From positions 9,482,648 to 9,546,647 of the forward strand of contig CM043968.1 of the NCBI GenBank assembly GCA_014529385.2: DNA of 64,000 nt, in the 5' to 3' direction. Source of the DNA: Adiantum capillus-veneris (taxonomy: Eukaryota; Streptophyta; Polypodiopsida; Polypodiales; Pteridaceae). The notes beneath the pieces are model-generated. The model was not told the DNA's origin. It saw only the letters and a list, made by a program, of their open reading frames with translations, and made no database searches. Each line of letters opens with the position of its first letter. The stretch's first letter is position 1. Made by a program: the position numbers and the translations under genes. This document shows positions 35,225-48,285 of the stretch, piece after piece.

Positions 35225-37974
35225 GTTTTGAAGTATGAAGTATCCAAGTTAAGCCATATTCTCCAAGAGTGATCTTTCAAGCATAAGTAACCCTTTATTC
35301 AAACACTTTAACCACAAAGGAAGCAAAAGGCCATACCCGTTTTGATGCAAGTGGCTACACCTTAATGACCAATATGCTCATTTTCCATAAAGTTCAAAAT
35401 CATAGAGGGTCAAAATTCCATCCATGACTAGTGATATAGAGCAAAAAGTCACCTTACTATATTTGTTACTTTTTAAGGCTAAGCATCATCTTGAGGGTTT
35501 ATCAAAAGATCAAGAAAGCTTAGTGTGCTACTAAGTGTCATATAGATGAGACAATATTAGAGGAGAAGTAAGATTCAAGAGTCAACAGCTTACTATTGTG
35601 TGTTTTCATAAAAAATTTGATAAGCAATATTATGTTCCTAAATAACCTCATGATGTAAACAAATTTCCTACTCAAAAACCAAGCACATTATCTTGTGATG
35701 TCAACACTAGGTGAGTACAGATGCTATGAAACGAGATCATTAGTATTCCAAGTTTGAATATCGACGAGGCAGATTCTTGGATCTTTGAATATCGACGAGG
35801 TAGATTCTTGGATCTTTGGTAAAGCATCATGGCTAGTAGGTTTACATCCACTTCTGATTAGTCACCAATTTTTTTCAAAAAAACAAAACTATATCAAAAC
35901 AATATATATCATCCATGGCTAGGGGAGAGGTAGGCAGGTAACAATACAGTAAGTGTCATACAACACAAGACAACCATACCAATCAACCAATTTTACCCAA
36001 AGAGATCGGTTAGCAACAATCACTTCCAAAGAACTAGATCACATTCTCTATTTAGCCAATCATGCAAGTATTACAGTAAGCCAACAGTAAAGCTTTTATT
36101 AGTTTTAGATGATTAGTAAAATTTCAACAACATATCAGTCTCGATTAGGAAACTGTTTTTTTACAGAGTGCAGAGAAGCACCAATAAGTCTCCATAAATA
36201 TCCATAATTTTAGATCCGATCTTGCAAGGTTAAACAAAAATAGCAATCACATAATATAGATTAAACCTACACACACTTATGGTACATTTAAATGGTATCA
36301 ATCACAGTTGTACGTGGCAGGTAACATCTATGTCAACTATAGGACATCTAAGAAAACTCATTTAGAGCAGCATGAATGAACCATAGTAGAGATTAAAATT
36401 ATGTGTTCCCACAAATTCTTTGCTAGGCAAAACATACCACCCTCCAACAAATCATTAATTCCAAGAACCTTCAACCCAAGTAGATCACCATGATAGCCTT
36501 TAGTTTTTTTTATAAAATTAATAACCCCAATTTATGTATAGTGGTGTATCAAAGTGAATGATAGGTGGTTAGGCATTATCCAAGTAGGAAAAAAGGAAAA
36601 AAACAACTGAGAGGAAGCGGGTTGTTCCACAATCTACATGTTGCAGGAGTTAATACCTTAGAAACAAGCACAATGAGCCTCCCTCTCTTTCACAGTTTTT
36701 AAATGAAAACAAATAAAAAAGAAAGTCTAAGTGAGGGTGTAAAATCACCCTTTACCTGGCTAAATAGGCAGCTTGTCTGCAAGTGGAGCCCATTCAGCAA
36801 TCCTCGAGTACTGTAAAGCATTCACCACAGTTAGCTACAAAATCCCCAAGCAATCTTTGACTGCAAGAGCCAAGGCTCTATAAAATTTACGGGGTTGCAC
36901 ACTAGGCCAAGAGTGAGCGGGAGGGAATCAACATAATAGAGCCTTCGAGGGAAAACTAGTCGAGCACCTTGGCAGATCAGAGGGGCAAGAAGTTATCTCA
37001 GACAAAGAGTGAAGGGGGAAAGAGAGAGCGCACAAAATCCCAATAAATCTCAGGTAGAGTAGGGGAAGGGCCCGCTATTGAAGAAAGTGAAGAGCATTAA
37101 TAGTAATTGAGGCTCCCTTTCAATTCAACACAGGGGGAGGGCCCCACACTCATTAGACAAAAGCATTATCACCAAAAATAATTCCATTATGGTGTCTACT
37201 GTTGAATCAACCATAAATGAGAAGTGTGAAAAATTAGTCTGAGGCAGCTATCATTACAAAGCAAGGCACATTATGCAATCATAAAATTATGTCAACAAAA
37301 TAACTCTACATCAAACCCCACACCACCAACCATAAGACACATGAGGGGAGTATCCCACCAAAGTGCCAATTAAAGAATCAAAGTAAATCCCCCATAAGAC
37401 CATAGAGCCATTAGCCAAATTATTTCTAGCATAAACAGGTAAAGTCTTATGGTAATTATTCTTAAGAAAATAAAACCATCAAGTCCAATAAGTATGGCAC
37501 AATAAATTGGAGTAAAAAAAATGCAAGGCAAACCTCCATATCGATTTTGTTAATCAAATACAATAGTATACCCATGAGCTCTATCCTACATAATAAAACT
37601 AATTTCTTCACTTGAGGCAATAGCACAATAAATACCCTTGGTAAATACCCATAAGACGATATAGCCATAAGCTCTAAAGTAGATTCTGACCAAGTGACTC
37701 GGTAAGGAGGTCCAAAATCCAAATGTTTTAAAATTAAATGAGTTATAGGTGATAAAATGATCAGCAGCACCCAAAGTCCCCTTTAGCCTCAGGTAAACAT
37801 GCAAGGTAATCACCCACAAGACAAAATAACAATTAACCATAGCCATGTAGACCTTAGGTCAAGCTAGGTACAGATTATAGGCAATAGCCATCAAGTTTGT
37901 TCTAGTTCAATAGGGATAAATCAAAGTAGCATGTGTGGGTTAAGGATGAAGCAATCCTAGCCAAGTATAGCTAC

Positions 37975-38018
<44 letters not shown>
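35225..38018. repeat. Repeat E, copy 2, ending in (TG)n(GA)n
   Basis: Direct repeat of 18080-20868. It contains an extra 32-base tandem duplication around 35753-35817 (TGAATATCGACGAGG twice) absent from copy 1. Ends CCTAGCCAAGTATAGCTACC, then (TG)n at about 37978-38018 and (GA)n at about 38019-38065. Confidence 0.8.
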
Positions 38019-38065
<47 letters not shown>

Positions 38066-38069
<4 letters not shown>

Positions 38070-38970
38070 AGAGGTTTTGGCTAGCAAGTGCGATAGCGGG
38101 GAGCTAAAGAGAGCAAGGTTTGTCCAAAAATGTAGCATACCTTATCGCAGACATTATCATAGATATGATCATGCCTGCTACTACCAGCATTAATGTGTAT
38201 ATTATCACGTGCTGAATTTTTAAAACATTTAAAAAAGTATCCAATGTTGCAGGGCTATAAACTTTGCAACCCCCTCTCTAATACACACTAGCTTTAGTCC
38301 TAGTTTTATTTTCTATAACTTTTCTCTCAATTCCTACTTATTGCATTTTTTTAGAACTACTTCTTTAGTCTTTTTTTCTCTTTCACTATTCAAAATTTAG
38401 CTTACACCTAATCTACTAATTATTCATTTTTTAGAGCATATATGAATTTTCAAAGATTCTTGAATTAATGTAATTTTTACAGGCATGTCCAAGTCAATTA
38501 GGACGATTGTGGCCCTCCAAATGGCCCCGACCATAAGCGATAGCTCAAGGATAAACTTCATTGCCCTTGTGCCAAGTGCAAATGTGCAATTTCTTGTGTG
38601 CGGTGCATTTCCTTGGAGCATGTGGAGAACGAGGGGCTTTGTATCCCTCAGAAAAGTGCTCAAGTAGATAGGGATGCCATTCCCTTCTAGCTTGAGGATG
38701 CTTCCCATTGGTCTGTTATTGGAGGAGGTGAGAGTGCATGTAAGAATGAAAGATAACGGCAAGAGCAAGGGCATGGTGCTTAGTGGTTGTGACACTAGCT
38801 CTACTTCAATAGCTCCTCCCCAAGCCTCTTAGGGATACTTCAAGTTTGACAATGAGCACATGCTTGGCATGGTTGATGAGGTGTCGGCACATGAATCCAA
38901 CACGTATGAAGAGAATCATAGACCATGCACTAAACAAGCAAAAGCAACGGATTATAGGTTGTTATTGAGT
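38066..38970. other. Left part of the CACTA relic / spacer
   Basis: AT-rich to about 38480; from about 38490 composition is more coding-like but no continuous frame can be followed. It may be the decayed N-terminal exon of the following transposase. No terminal CACTA repeat was convincingly found. Confidence 0.35.
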
Positions 38971-38972
38971 TT

Positions 38973-41472
38973 CTAAACACCCCTTTATGATGGTGCACAG
39001 TACTCAATGCTCCAAGCATCATTGGAAGTCCTCAACCTGCAAGAAAAATTTAATTGAAGCAATGCTAATGTAGATGCACTCCTCAAGTAAGTTCTATTTT
39101 TATATTTTGTTTTTTCCAAGGTCTTCTTGGTCTCTCAATGTATTTATATTGGTTGTCTATTGGTTTGTAGATTGATGGGCAAAATGCTTTCTAGAGATCA
39201 CCACATGCCTTCAAATCATCAACGAGCAAGATTGTATATCACTGCACTTGGCATGGAGTATGAGCACATCTATGCACGTGTCAATGATTGCATATTTTTT
39301 TGCAATCAACATGCACATTCCACCTCTTATCTAGAGTGCAAAGAAGTGCACTACAAGATCGAGACTCGCTTATCCTATAAGGTGTTGATTCATTTTTCAC
39401 TTATCCCTTGCATTCAACACATGTTTGAAAGTAGGTCTACGGTGGAGCTTCTTGCATGGCACACCAACCATTTCTCAAAAGATGGAATGATGCATGTCCA
39501 TGCTGATTCACCCGCATGGAGGCATATTGAGACTCAATGGCCAATTCTTTTGCTAGAGCCTCGTCACTTGAGGCTTGGATTGGCAAGTGACTGACGGAGT
39601 CAATCCCTTTGGAACCAAGTCTATATTGTGGAACAAGTACTTGTCCAGTGGTGATTATCAACCACAATATTCCACCATGGGAGACAACCCAGCAGGGGGG
39701 TAATATACTCTTTTGCTACTTGTGACAAGTATAAAGTGATAAGTATTGATGTCTACCTTGAGCCCCTCATCGGGGACTTGGAGGAGTTATGGAAGGGGAT
39801 CTTCATTTTTGATGTTTCAATTTCAAAAGAGAGGAGGCGACTATTGTGAGGGGTATCGTTATGTGGACTATGGAAGGGCATCTCCATTGTCGATGTTTCA
39901 ATTTCAAAAGAGAGGAGAGTGACCATTGTGAGGGGTATCGTTATTTGGACTATGAACGAATATCCTAGCCTTGAAGAGATCTTTGGTATGTTGTGTTCAT
40001 TCTTCTTGCTCTTAAGCATTTGAAGTTTCAAGATTTTCTCTAATGATATGAGTGTAGAGTTGTTCATATCAGGCCACAATGCATGTCCTACTTGCATGCC
40101 ATCATTGATGACGAAGCAGCCAAATGCCTTGCACAAGTAATCTATCAAAACAACCATCATTTCCTACCCCAAAGTCATGGCAAATACAAGGCTCCAACAA
40201 ATGGAAAGACACCTCTAAAGTGCACAATGGCAGATTGGGCAAGCATTTGGGAAGAGCACTACAATAGTGATCCATCCGTGTCTACTCCATCAAAAGGTAT
40301 GTCAAGGTACTCTATATTTTCAAGGCTTCAATATTAGAAGGACTTTAAAATATTACACCTCTTGGATCATATATACATATTCAAGAATTTTTCTCACACT
40401 CTTTGGGATCACATTACGAGAAAAAGGGACTCATTAGGGGCGAGGGAGGATTTGAGGACCTTGAAACGTCTCCCCACATCCGCCACTCCATGTTGAGGTC
40501 CTAATGGAAAGAATGTGCTTCCTAAAGCCCTATGGATTCTAACCAAAGATGAGCTTGATTGAGTTCCAGTGCCTCTATTCATGCACCCACAAGATACGTG
40601 ACACCACTACAGGGAGATTTCACAAAGCCAAAGAAAGATGGAAGCATTCAATTGTATGGGTTGAGGTATCACAATTCTCATAAGATGCTAAATGTAATTT
40701 GCTATTTTTTATGTTGTTTCATTCAATTTAGATACTAAATATTGTGTATGACTAAAACAATATCTTTATCTTAATATTTTAACATTGTAGCTCATTTTTT
40801 CCATGAGTATGTGTACATGTAGGGACAAGAAAATGAGGGAAGCTATTTCAAATTCATCGAGTTAGTAAGGTAAATTATATCTCTATTCCACTCAACTTTT
40901 CTATATACACTAAATATTTAACATGCACTTAGTGTACTCTTGTGTGTTATCTTATAGATTCGTAAGCATGTATGAATGAAGGATGGATCATACAAGAGGC
41001 ACTTGTATATATTTCAGAGCATTTGGCTTCTATGATCCCTCTATGCCTTGCATGTGGTCAAATGAGGAGGATGCAAGGAGGACTTCAATTATATTCTATA
41101 TTCTATTAATCCACCATCAAAAAATCTGGTTTGTATTTCCACTAACACCTCAAGGAAGAACCATTTTTTCCACTAATGAAGTGGAAACCATCTTCGACCC
41201 TCTCCCACCTACTACTTTGGATCAGGAGGAGGCCGAGGAGAGAGAGAGATCGATGGTCCCATAGTCGTCAATCTTAGCGATGGATGAATCAAGTCACAAC
41301 ACCGTCAATCTTAGCGAGGAAGATGATTGTCATGATGAATGATGAATTCAAAGATAATGACGCCAACTCATCTAGAAATAACATTTTAGTTTCTCTCTTT
41401 GTTGATTTAGGAGCCATGGGTATAGATTTAGATGATGCTACTTGTAGAGATCTTTTTGAAGATGATTTATAA
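38973..41472 (+). pseudogene. CACTA (En/Spm) TNP2-type transposase relic
   Basis: Plus-strand pieces follow the Transposase_21 order. TPLYDGAQYSMLQASLEVLN starts near 38973; an in-frame TGA lies near 39056. A GT-AG intron at 39087-39170 keeps the frame (K-L-M across it). Next come DHHMPSNHQRA, YEHIYARVNDCIFF, KVLIHFSLIPCIQHMF and DSPAWRHIETQ..LRLGLASD to about 39592. After a frameshift come NPFG and IINHNIPPWET (about 39655-39690), IDVYLEPLIGDLEELW (about 39748-39795), then ACPTCMPS near 40082 and HHFLPQSHGKYK. These proteins bind terminal repeats and move CACTA DNA transposons. Further open stretches to 41472 may be the C-terminal part. Several stops and frameshifts make it inactive. Confidence 0.8.
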
Positions 41473-41507
41473 ATGTTGTGTATTTTATTTTATGGAAATT
41501 TTTTGTC

Positions 41508-41893
<386 letters not shown>

Positions 41894-41934
41894 TCCATCG
41901 TCACACATTTCTTATGTGGTTATTTGAAGAGTTA

Positions 41935-42119
41935 GACCTAACTGAGCCCAAAATTGTTTAAATTCCGAGGCTTGCATCTGGTTGAGCTAAAAAGGTTATG
42001 TGTGTGTAGGCTCGCTAGCGGACCTACCAAGTTTTTAGAACTCAATTGAATGAAATTTGGGGTCCACCTACGATGCTCATTCCAGAGCTAGGCAATGTTG
42101 AAAACATCCCCCCCCCCCC

Positions 42120-42163
<44 letters not shown>

Positions 42164-42760
42164 AAACACACACACAATACAATAGCCAATCCAATTTGAG
42201 CTAGCCACAAAGAAAATCCCTTGAACATGGGGTACTCTCCAAAGAAAGGGTTTTTATTCTTAGAGTGATGGAGTTTTAGGAGGCCCGGCACTCAAAATGG
42301 AGAGCTTGATAGCTCTATAAAGATCTCTTGGTGCACTCACTCTGCACAAAAATGATGCAATTAGTTGAAGGTCAAGTAGAAACTAATTATAAAGTAAAAT
42401 TGCACAAAATCAATTACTAAATGCAATGAAACACACACATTAATTGTAATCTAAAATGTAAGTGCAATCTTCTCCTCACTTAATCACCAAAGGGAAAGTG
42501 GATCATGTGCATGCTCAACTGGTGATTAGGGAGTGTCATTATTAGAATTGCTAATGTGATAGGAATTAATTGGTGTAGGTCTAGAACCGTTGACTCTAAT
42601 ACCACATGAAAGGGAATGGCATTATGGCAAAAAAACATTAACAAACCATTTGTAGTGTGATTAAAATGTTAATTGAGAGAGAGAGAGACTAATGGAGATA
42701 GCAAACTATAAGTAGACTAATATGCAAATAAGTACTACAAAGTGTGTATCTTACGCTTCT
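41935..42760 (-). repeat. Repeat G, copy 1: leader, primer site and LTR start
   Basis: Matches 44640-45420. Landmarks are TTGAATGAAATTTGG, GATGGAGTTTTAGGAGGCCC and CACAAAAATGATG. At 42593-42604 the plus strand shows a degenerate complement of TGGTATCAGAGC, followed at 42607 by TGAAAGGGAATGGC, an LTR-like TG start. The arrangement is that of the 5' end of a minus-strand LTR element. A (C)n tract at 42108-42160 interrupts the leader. Confidence 0.55.
42108..42160. repeat. Poly(C) tract
   Basis: About 50 bases of almost uninterrupted C with one T. Long enough to form G-quadruplex structure on the minus strand; slippage or assembly error is also likely. Confidence 0.9.
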
Positions 42761-43023
42761 TTTATAGAGTTGGGAGAGGGAATTTGATGGCATAAGTAGT
42801 GATGTCAAATGTGTAGGCTTCCAAAGTAGAGGGGTTCTCACTTGTGTATGTGTCACACACTCGAACAAGCCTCCCCATATGTGTCATAGTAGCACCCAAA
42901 AGTACTCCCCATGAGAAATTGACAACAAAATGTAGAACCAAAGTCAAAACATCCCCCCAAAATAATTGTCAACTAGGTGTAGGATCAAAATCAAAACATC
43001 CTCCTCATAGAATTCTCAACCAG

Positions 43024-43775
43024 GTGTAGGATCAAAATATGCTTATCCCTTGAGAATTTGAAAGAAGGCTATAGTCTAAATAAATATACACCTCCCATAG
43101 AGAATGGTAGGAAACTAGGTGGTAGGTCAAATACAAATGGGGCTTCTTTGATGTCAAAGATCAAAGGTGAAGTCCTACTGTAAATATTCAAAGTGCTTCA
43201 TTAGGAAGAGAATGGGGTCTAGGAGGGCCTCTTTATTTGACAGTTTAAGGGAGTCAAACCTTTAGTATTAAGAAAGCAATTGAAGGACAACTTTTGAATT
43301 CAAATAGGCAAAATGGATAGTTTATTTGAATTCAAAATTTCCCTCCAAAATCAAATTTAAAATCTAGCGGACAAAACTATATCATGTAACATATCTATAG
43401 GTGTAGGATCAAAATATGCTTATCCCTTGAGAATTTGAAAGAAGGCTATAGTTTAAATAAATATACACCTCCCCTAGAGAATGTAGGCAACTAGGTGGTA
43501 GGTCAAATACAATGGGGCTTCTTTGATGTCAAAGATCAAAGGTGAAGTCCTACTACAAATATTCAAAGAGCTTCATTAGGAAGAGAATGGGGTTTAGGAG
43601 AGCCTCTTTATTTGGCAGTTTAAGGGAGTCAAACCTTTAGTATTAAGAAAGCAATCGAAGGACAACTTTTGAATTCAAACAGGCAAAATGGCTAGTTTAT
43701 TTGAATTCAAAATTTCCCCCCAAGATCAAATTTAAAATCTAGCGGGCAAAACCATATCATGTAACATATCTACGG
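43024..43775. repeat. 377-base tandem duplication
   Basis: GTGTAGGATCAAAATATGC starts at 43024 and again at 43401; both copies run to GTAACATATCTA. They differ at scattered single bases (for example CCCATAGAG/CCCCTAGAG). No frame is conserved, and a further partial start (GTGTAGGATCAAAATC) lies just upstream near 42978. Confidence 0.9.
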
Positions 43776-44639
43776 AAAGAGCTTACAGATCTATAATATC
43801 CGCTCAAATCGGAGATCATATGTAGGAGTTATGGAAGGCCAAAAATCATAAAGTTGTCCAACCCCTTTTTTGGGGGGGGAAGTGCATCCTTTGACCACTC
43901 TTACACCTCTCTTACCCACCCACCATTCTAGCACACATGGCATGCATCTATTTGTCAAAATGTTAATCACTTCCATAATCTCATGGAAAATAAAGAGGCC
44001 CACCTAGACCCCATCCTCTTCCTAATGTTGTGTTATGCTTTGTTGCTTATGTCGGCTTCAAAGTTTTGTTGTATTTGTTTTCAATGCTTTTTCTCCCCTT
44101 CAAGTGTGTCGTCAAAATGGTCGTGAATAATGTTTTCAATGCTTTTTCTCCCCTTCAAGTGTGTCGTCAAAATGGTCGTGAATAATGATGGAAGCATGGC
44201 ATACACAAAATAGAAATTTTATGCAAATAATATTCTAGTGAGAATGGTCTTACCCAATGTCGGGCCACTAGTGTTTCATCCTTGTACAAATGTTGTTTTT
44301 CTTAAGCAAAATGTGATTACTTTGATCCAATGCAAGAGCAAATGTAGTGAAATTGTGCAAAATGCAAGAATATGTGTGTGCAAATACATAGAGCGAAGCT
44401 AATGGGGGTCTTACAATCTTGGAATTGGATATTTCATACACATCAACTTGTGCACTTGAGATCATGTAGCAGCTTAGTCTTGAGCCCAAATGGTTGTGGG
44501 AAGGCATGCTAGGCTGGGCTGATGGCAAAAGACATGAGGTCAAGGAGCACAAAAACCAACCCTAAATGTTTTATGCCTTTGAAAGCCCCCAAGCAAAGTG
44601 CCCGTGGGACTTCAAGCAGCCAACAAACATGAGTGAGTC
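43776..44639. other. Spacer with a 55-base perfect tandem duplication
   Basis: GTTTTCAATGCTTTTTCTCC begins at 44077 and repeats exactly at 44132 (period 55, ending in GGTCGTGAATAAT). The rest is AT-rich and anonymous. Confidence 0.85.
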
Positions 44640-45362
44640 CAAAATTGTTTTGAAGTATGGGACTTGTTTCTAGTTGAGCCAAATAAGTTGTACATGTGTA
44701 GGATCGTTAGCAGACCCGCTAGGTTTTTGGAACTCGATTGAATGAAATTTGGCATCCAACCATGATGCTCATTCCAAAACTAGGCAAGGTTGAACACATG
44801 GCTAGCCCCCCCTCTCGCCAACAATAGCCAATCCAACTTAAGCTACCTACCAACGAAAGGATCTTTATGCTCGATCAGGCATGATGCTCACACACAAAAG
44901 CTCACACACACACACACACACACACTAAAATAGCAAAAATTGGGTGATGGAGTTTTAGGAGGCCCATAACTTAGAATGTAGAGCTTGATAGCACTATGGA
45001 GAGCTATTGGTGAGCACTCGCTCCACACAAAAATGATGTAGTGAGTTGAAGGTCAGAAGCAAAAGTTGCACAAAATCAATTACTAAATGCAATCAAAAAA
45101 TACAAATGCAATGAAACACACACACTAATTGTAATCTAAAATGTAAGTGCAGTCTTCCAATCACCGAAGGGTAGTGGAGCAGGCTCTTGACCTTATAATG
45201 ATTAGGGAGTGTGATTATTAGAATTGCTAATGCTATAGGAATTAATTGGCGTATGTGTACAGTCGTGAGCTCTGATACCACCTGAAAGGGAATGGCATTA
45301 TGGAAAAAATGTTTACGAGTAATTCATAGTGTGATTAGAGAGTTAATTACAAGAGATTAGAG

Positions 45363-45419
<57 letters not shown>

Positions 45420-45618
45420 TGACACTAATGAAAATAGAAAATTGTAAGTAGACTAATATACAAATGCTCATTGTGAGTCTGCGGTATATATGGATTCCAC
45501 CCTTTCTCTCCCTTAGGAAACAATAGAACATAAAGGCATGTATGATCTATGTAGGTTTGGATATCCTTTTAAGATGCCCATCACGATATTGTAATACAAT
45601 ATCATGATGGTCGATGTT
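44640..45618 (-). repeat. Repeat G, copy 2, with primer site and LTR start
   Basis: Collinear with 41935-42760. Plus-strand 45267-45280 (GAGCTCTGATACCA) is the perfect complement of the initiator-Met primer site TGGTATCAGAGCTC, and an LTR-like sequence starts at 45283 (TGAAAGGGAATGG). The LTR contains (TA)n at about 45365-45419. Body genes of the element are absent; it is cut off by copia element 2 or earlier deletion. Confidence 0.6.
45579..45609. other. Near-perfect 31-base palindrome beside the copia 2 insertion
   Basis: CATCACGATATTGTA and TACAATATCATGATG flank a single A, with one mismatch in 15 pairs. It ends 5 bases before the ATGTT target duplication of copia element 2. Confidence 0.85.
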
Positions 45619-45848
45619 CGTTGGAATTAGGGTTGCAAGGAAACGCACACAGCTTGGCGAAGACAATGGAAGCTCAAGGCACACAACAAAGAGTGTATTA
45701 CTTAGTGTGCAATGAAAAGATAGATAGCGTTAGAATGAATGGGTGTATATACAATGCATGGGGGGGGGAACCTCATAAAGAGGGAAAAAAATGCCCCGGT
45801 GGTCCTAAGTGTGTTCACACACATCACTACCACATGTATATGGTAACA
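45619..45848 (-). repeat. 3' LTR of copia element 2
   Basis: Plus-strand start CGTTGGAATTAGGG (TG mutated to CG), end ATATGGTAACA. Pairs with 48286-48514. Confidence 0.9.
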
Positions 45849-45923
45849 AATCCCCCTTGGAGTGATGCGGTGAACGAGATCCGGCACATGAGTAAAGGGA
45901 AGTGTTACGCTCTGAGGACATGA

Positions 45924-47700
45924 TCAGTCCACAAAGGGGAGTAAGCCAAAAGCTTTGCAAAAATATTTGAACTTCTCACAAGACAATGCCTTTGTGAAAA
46001 AATTTGCAAGGTTGTCCTGTGTTGGCACATAATCCAAGTTGAACTCTCCTTCCGAAAGCCTCTCCCTAACATAGTGGTAATGCACCTCAATGTGCTTTGA
46101 GCGAGCATGAAAAACTGGGTTTCTTGCAGCTGGCAATGCGCTCTGACTCTTAGTGTAGATAGTGTTGGCAGCATCCTGTCCAATACCCAAATCATCCATA
46201 AGGTGTCTGAGCCATACACACTCAACCGTAGTTGTGAAGACTTCCATGTACTCAGCCTCACAACTAGAAGTGGCCACAATAGGTTGCTTCTTGCTCAACC
46301 ATGATATACATGAACTGCCAAGCATGAAACAAAAACCAGTTTGTGGACACTTGCATGTCAAAACAACCAACCCAATATGAGTCCACAAAAGCAGGTAATT
46401 CTGGAAGCAATGATCCCCCTTGGGATAAAACAAGCCAAAATGTAAAGTGCCACTCAAGTAGCAAAAAATTCTCTTGACAACCTGCCAATGCTTAGACCTT
46501 GGGCTATGCATAAATCTGATGACCTGTGAGACTGTAAACTGAATATCCAGCCTCATGTTGCATACATAAATGAGGCATCCAACAATAGTTTGGTAAAGAG
46601 TGACATATGTAAGATCACCAGCATCATGAAGACTCAAGTTCAAACCTATTTCCATGAGAGTGGCAATAGGTTTGCAATCCTCAAGTCCAAACTTACATAG
46701 TGATGTCTCTATGTAACTTTTTTGACACTAGTCAATACCACCATCACACTACTTAAATTAAACACTCCAACAGTCCCAAATTTTTCATCTTGAAAGTAGC
46801 ATTCAAATCAGCCTTAAATTCAGTAATATATCTCTCATTTGGTCTAGTGGTTAGCAAATCATCTACATAAAGAACCACAATGAGAAGTACATCACCCTCA
46901 TGCTTTACGTACAATGTGCTTTCTGTTGGACTGTTACAAAAGCCTCATTTGACCAAATGAGTGTCAGCCTTCTCATACCGAGCACAAGGAGATTGCTTCA
47001 ACCCATACAAAGCTTTGTTACATTTGCACACCTTATCCTCTTGTTCTTTCTTGACAAGACTGCAAGGCTCCATTACATAAACTTTCTCAAATATGTCACC
47101 ATTCAAGAAAGCAGTAACAATGTCTTATAGTGTACATCCCTACCAAAATGAGCTTCTACTGCACATAGAAAATGCACAATAGTCATACGACAAGTGGGAG
47201 CAAAAGTCTCTTCATAATTTATGCCTTTTTGTTGTGCATAACCCTTTGCAACAAGTCAAGCCTTATAGCGATCAATCTCACCATTCGGCTTGTGTTTCAA
47301 CTTGTAAACCCACTTCATACCAATGGCCTTTTTGCCAGGAGGAAAATCACATGAAGTCCATGTGTCATTTTCTATAAGTGCATCATATTCTGATTGCATG
47401 GCAACCATCCAATTTTCTAAATTCTATGCTTCATCAAAAGATAGAGGTTCCTCAACATCATGTAAGCTAGACACAAACAAAGCATAACAATCCGATGCAT
47501 AAGATGCATGGCGAGAGCCTGATTGAGTACGACTAGACAAAGGTGCATCCAATTTACTGTCACGCAATGTATGCACCAGCCATTTTGTCATACCTCTAGC
47601 CTGCTCATTTTCAGCCCTTTCCTCATCAAGTACATCATTTACATCTACCTCATACTTATATGCTAATCTATAACATTTTCAAAAATCTCCATAGGCTGTA
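45924..47700 (-). pseudogene. pol: RT-RNase H relic of copia element 2
   Basis: Minus-strand pieces in order: SFDEA..NWMVAMQSEYDALI (about 47440-47380), KWVYKLKH near 47310, LVAKGYAQQ and NYEETFAP near 47250-47200, KALYGLKQSP near 47000, then catalytic YVDDLL near 46870. An open RNase H frame of 243 codons follows (46655-45924) with DIQFTVSQ, SSCEAEYM and FTKALSCEKF. Stops and shifts break the RT part. The RNase H tag Asp/Glu residues (EAEYM) survive. Its relatedness to copia element 1 is only at family level. Confidence 0.88.
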
Positions 47701-48285
47701 CATTTTCCTCATTGGAATTTACACTCAAACTTCCACTGCTAAAAAGAGGCAACAAAGTGACATAAATGTCTTATGAGCTAACATTATTGTCTCTAGTACA
47801 TGCATGACAGCAAGGGCTAAACAAAATCTTCCACAAACACAATATTTGACAGCAGCAATCCTTGCAGCAAGGCCTGCAATATCCCCAACATTGTCTACAT
47901 CCTCAAAACCAGGACGTACATCAATGCCTTGCAAAATATTCCCGATGCCCTTTGACACTTAATGTGAAAACTATCCAAAAAGAGGAGAAACGAAAAGGGA
48001 ACAACATGTGCTATATAGCACAAACCGTAGAAGATTGTAAGAGACTTGTTATGCAAAAAATGGCATTAATTTTTTTTTTGCACAAAACGATGAAATAGCA
48101 TGTGCAGTACTACTTGCAATGGAAACGGAGGCCGAAATGAGCCCAAATAAAATTTGAGCAGACTAAAAAATTTGTCGACCTGCGAACACTTGCCAAAGCT
48201 CACAAAAATTGGAGAAAGTAAGCAGGCATGTGCTGGAGCTGTTGGCGACTAAGCTCGAGAGGATGCAACCTGCTCTAATATCAAT

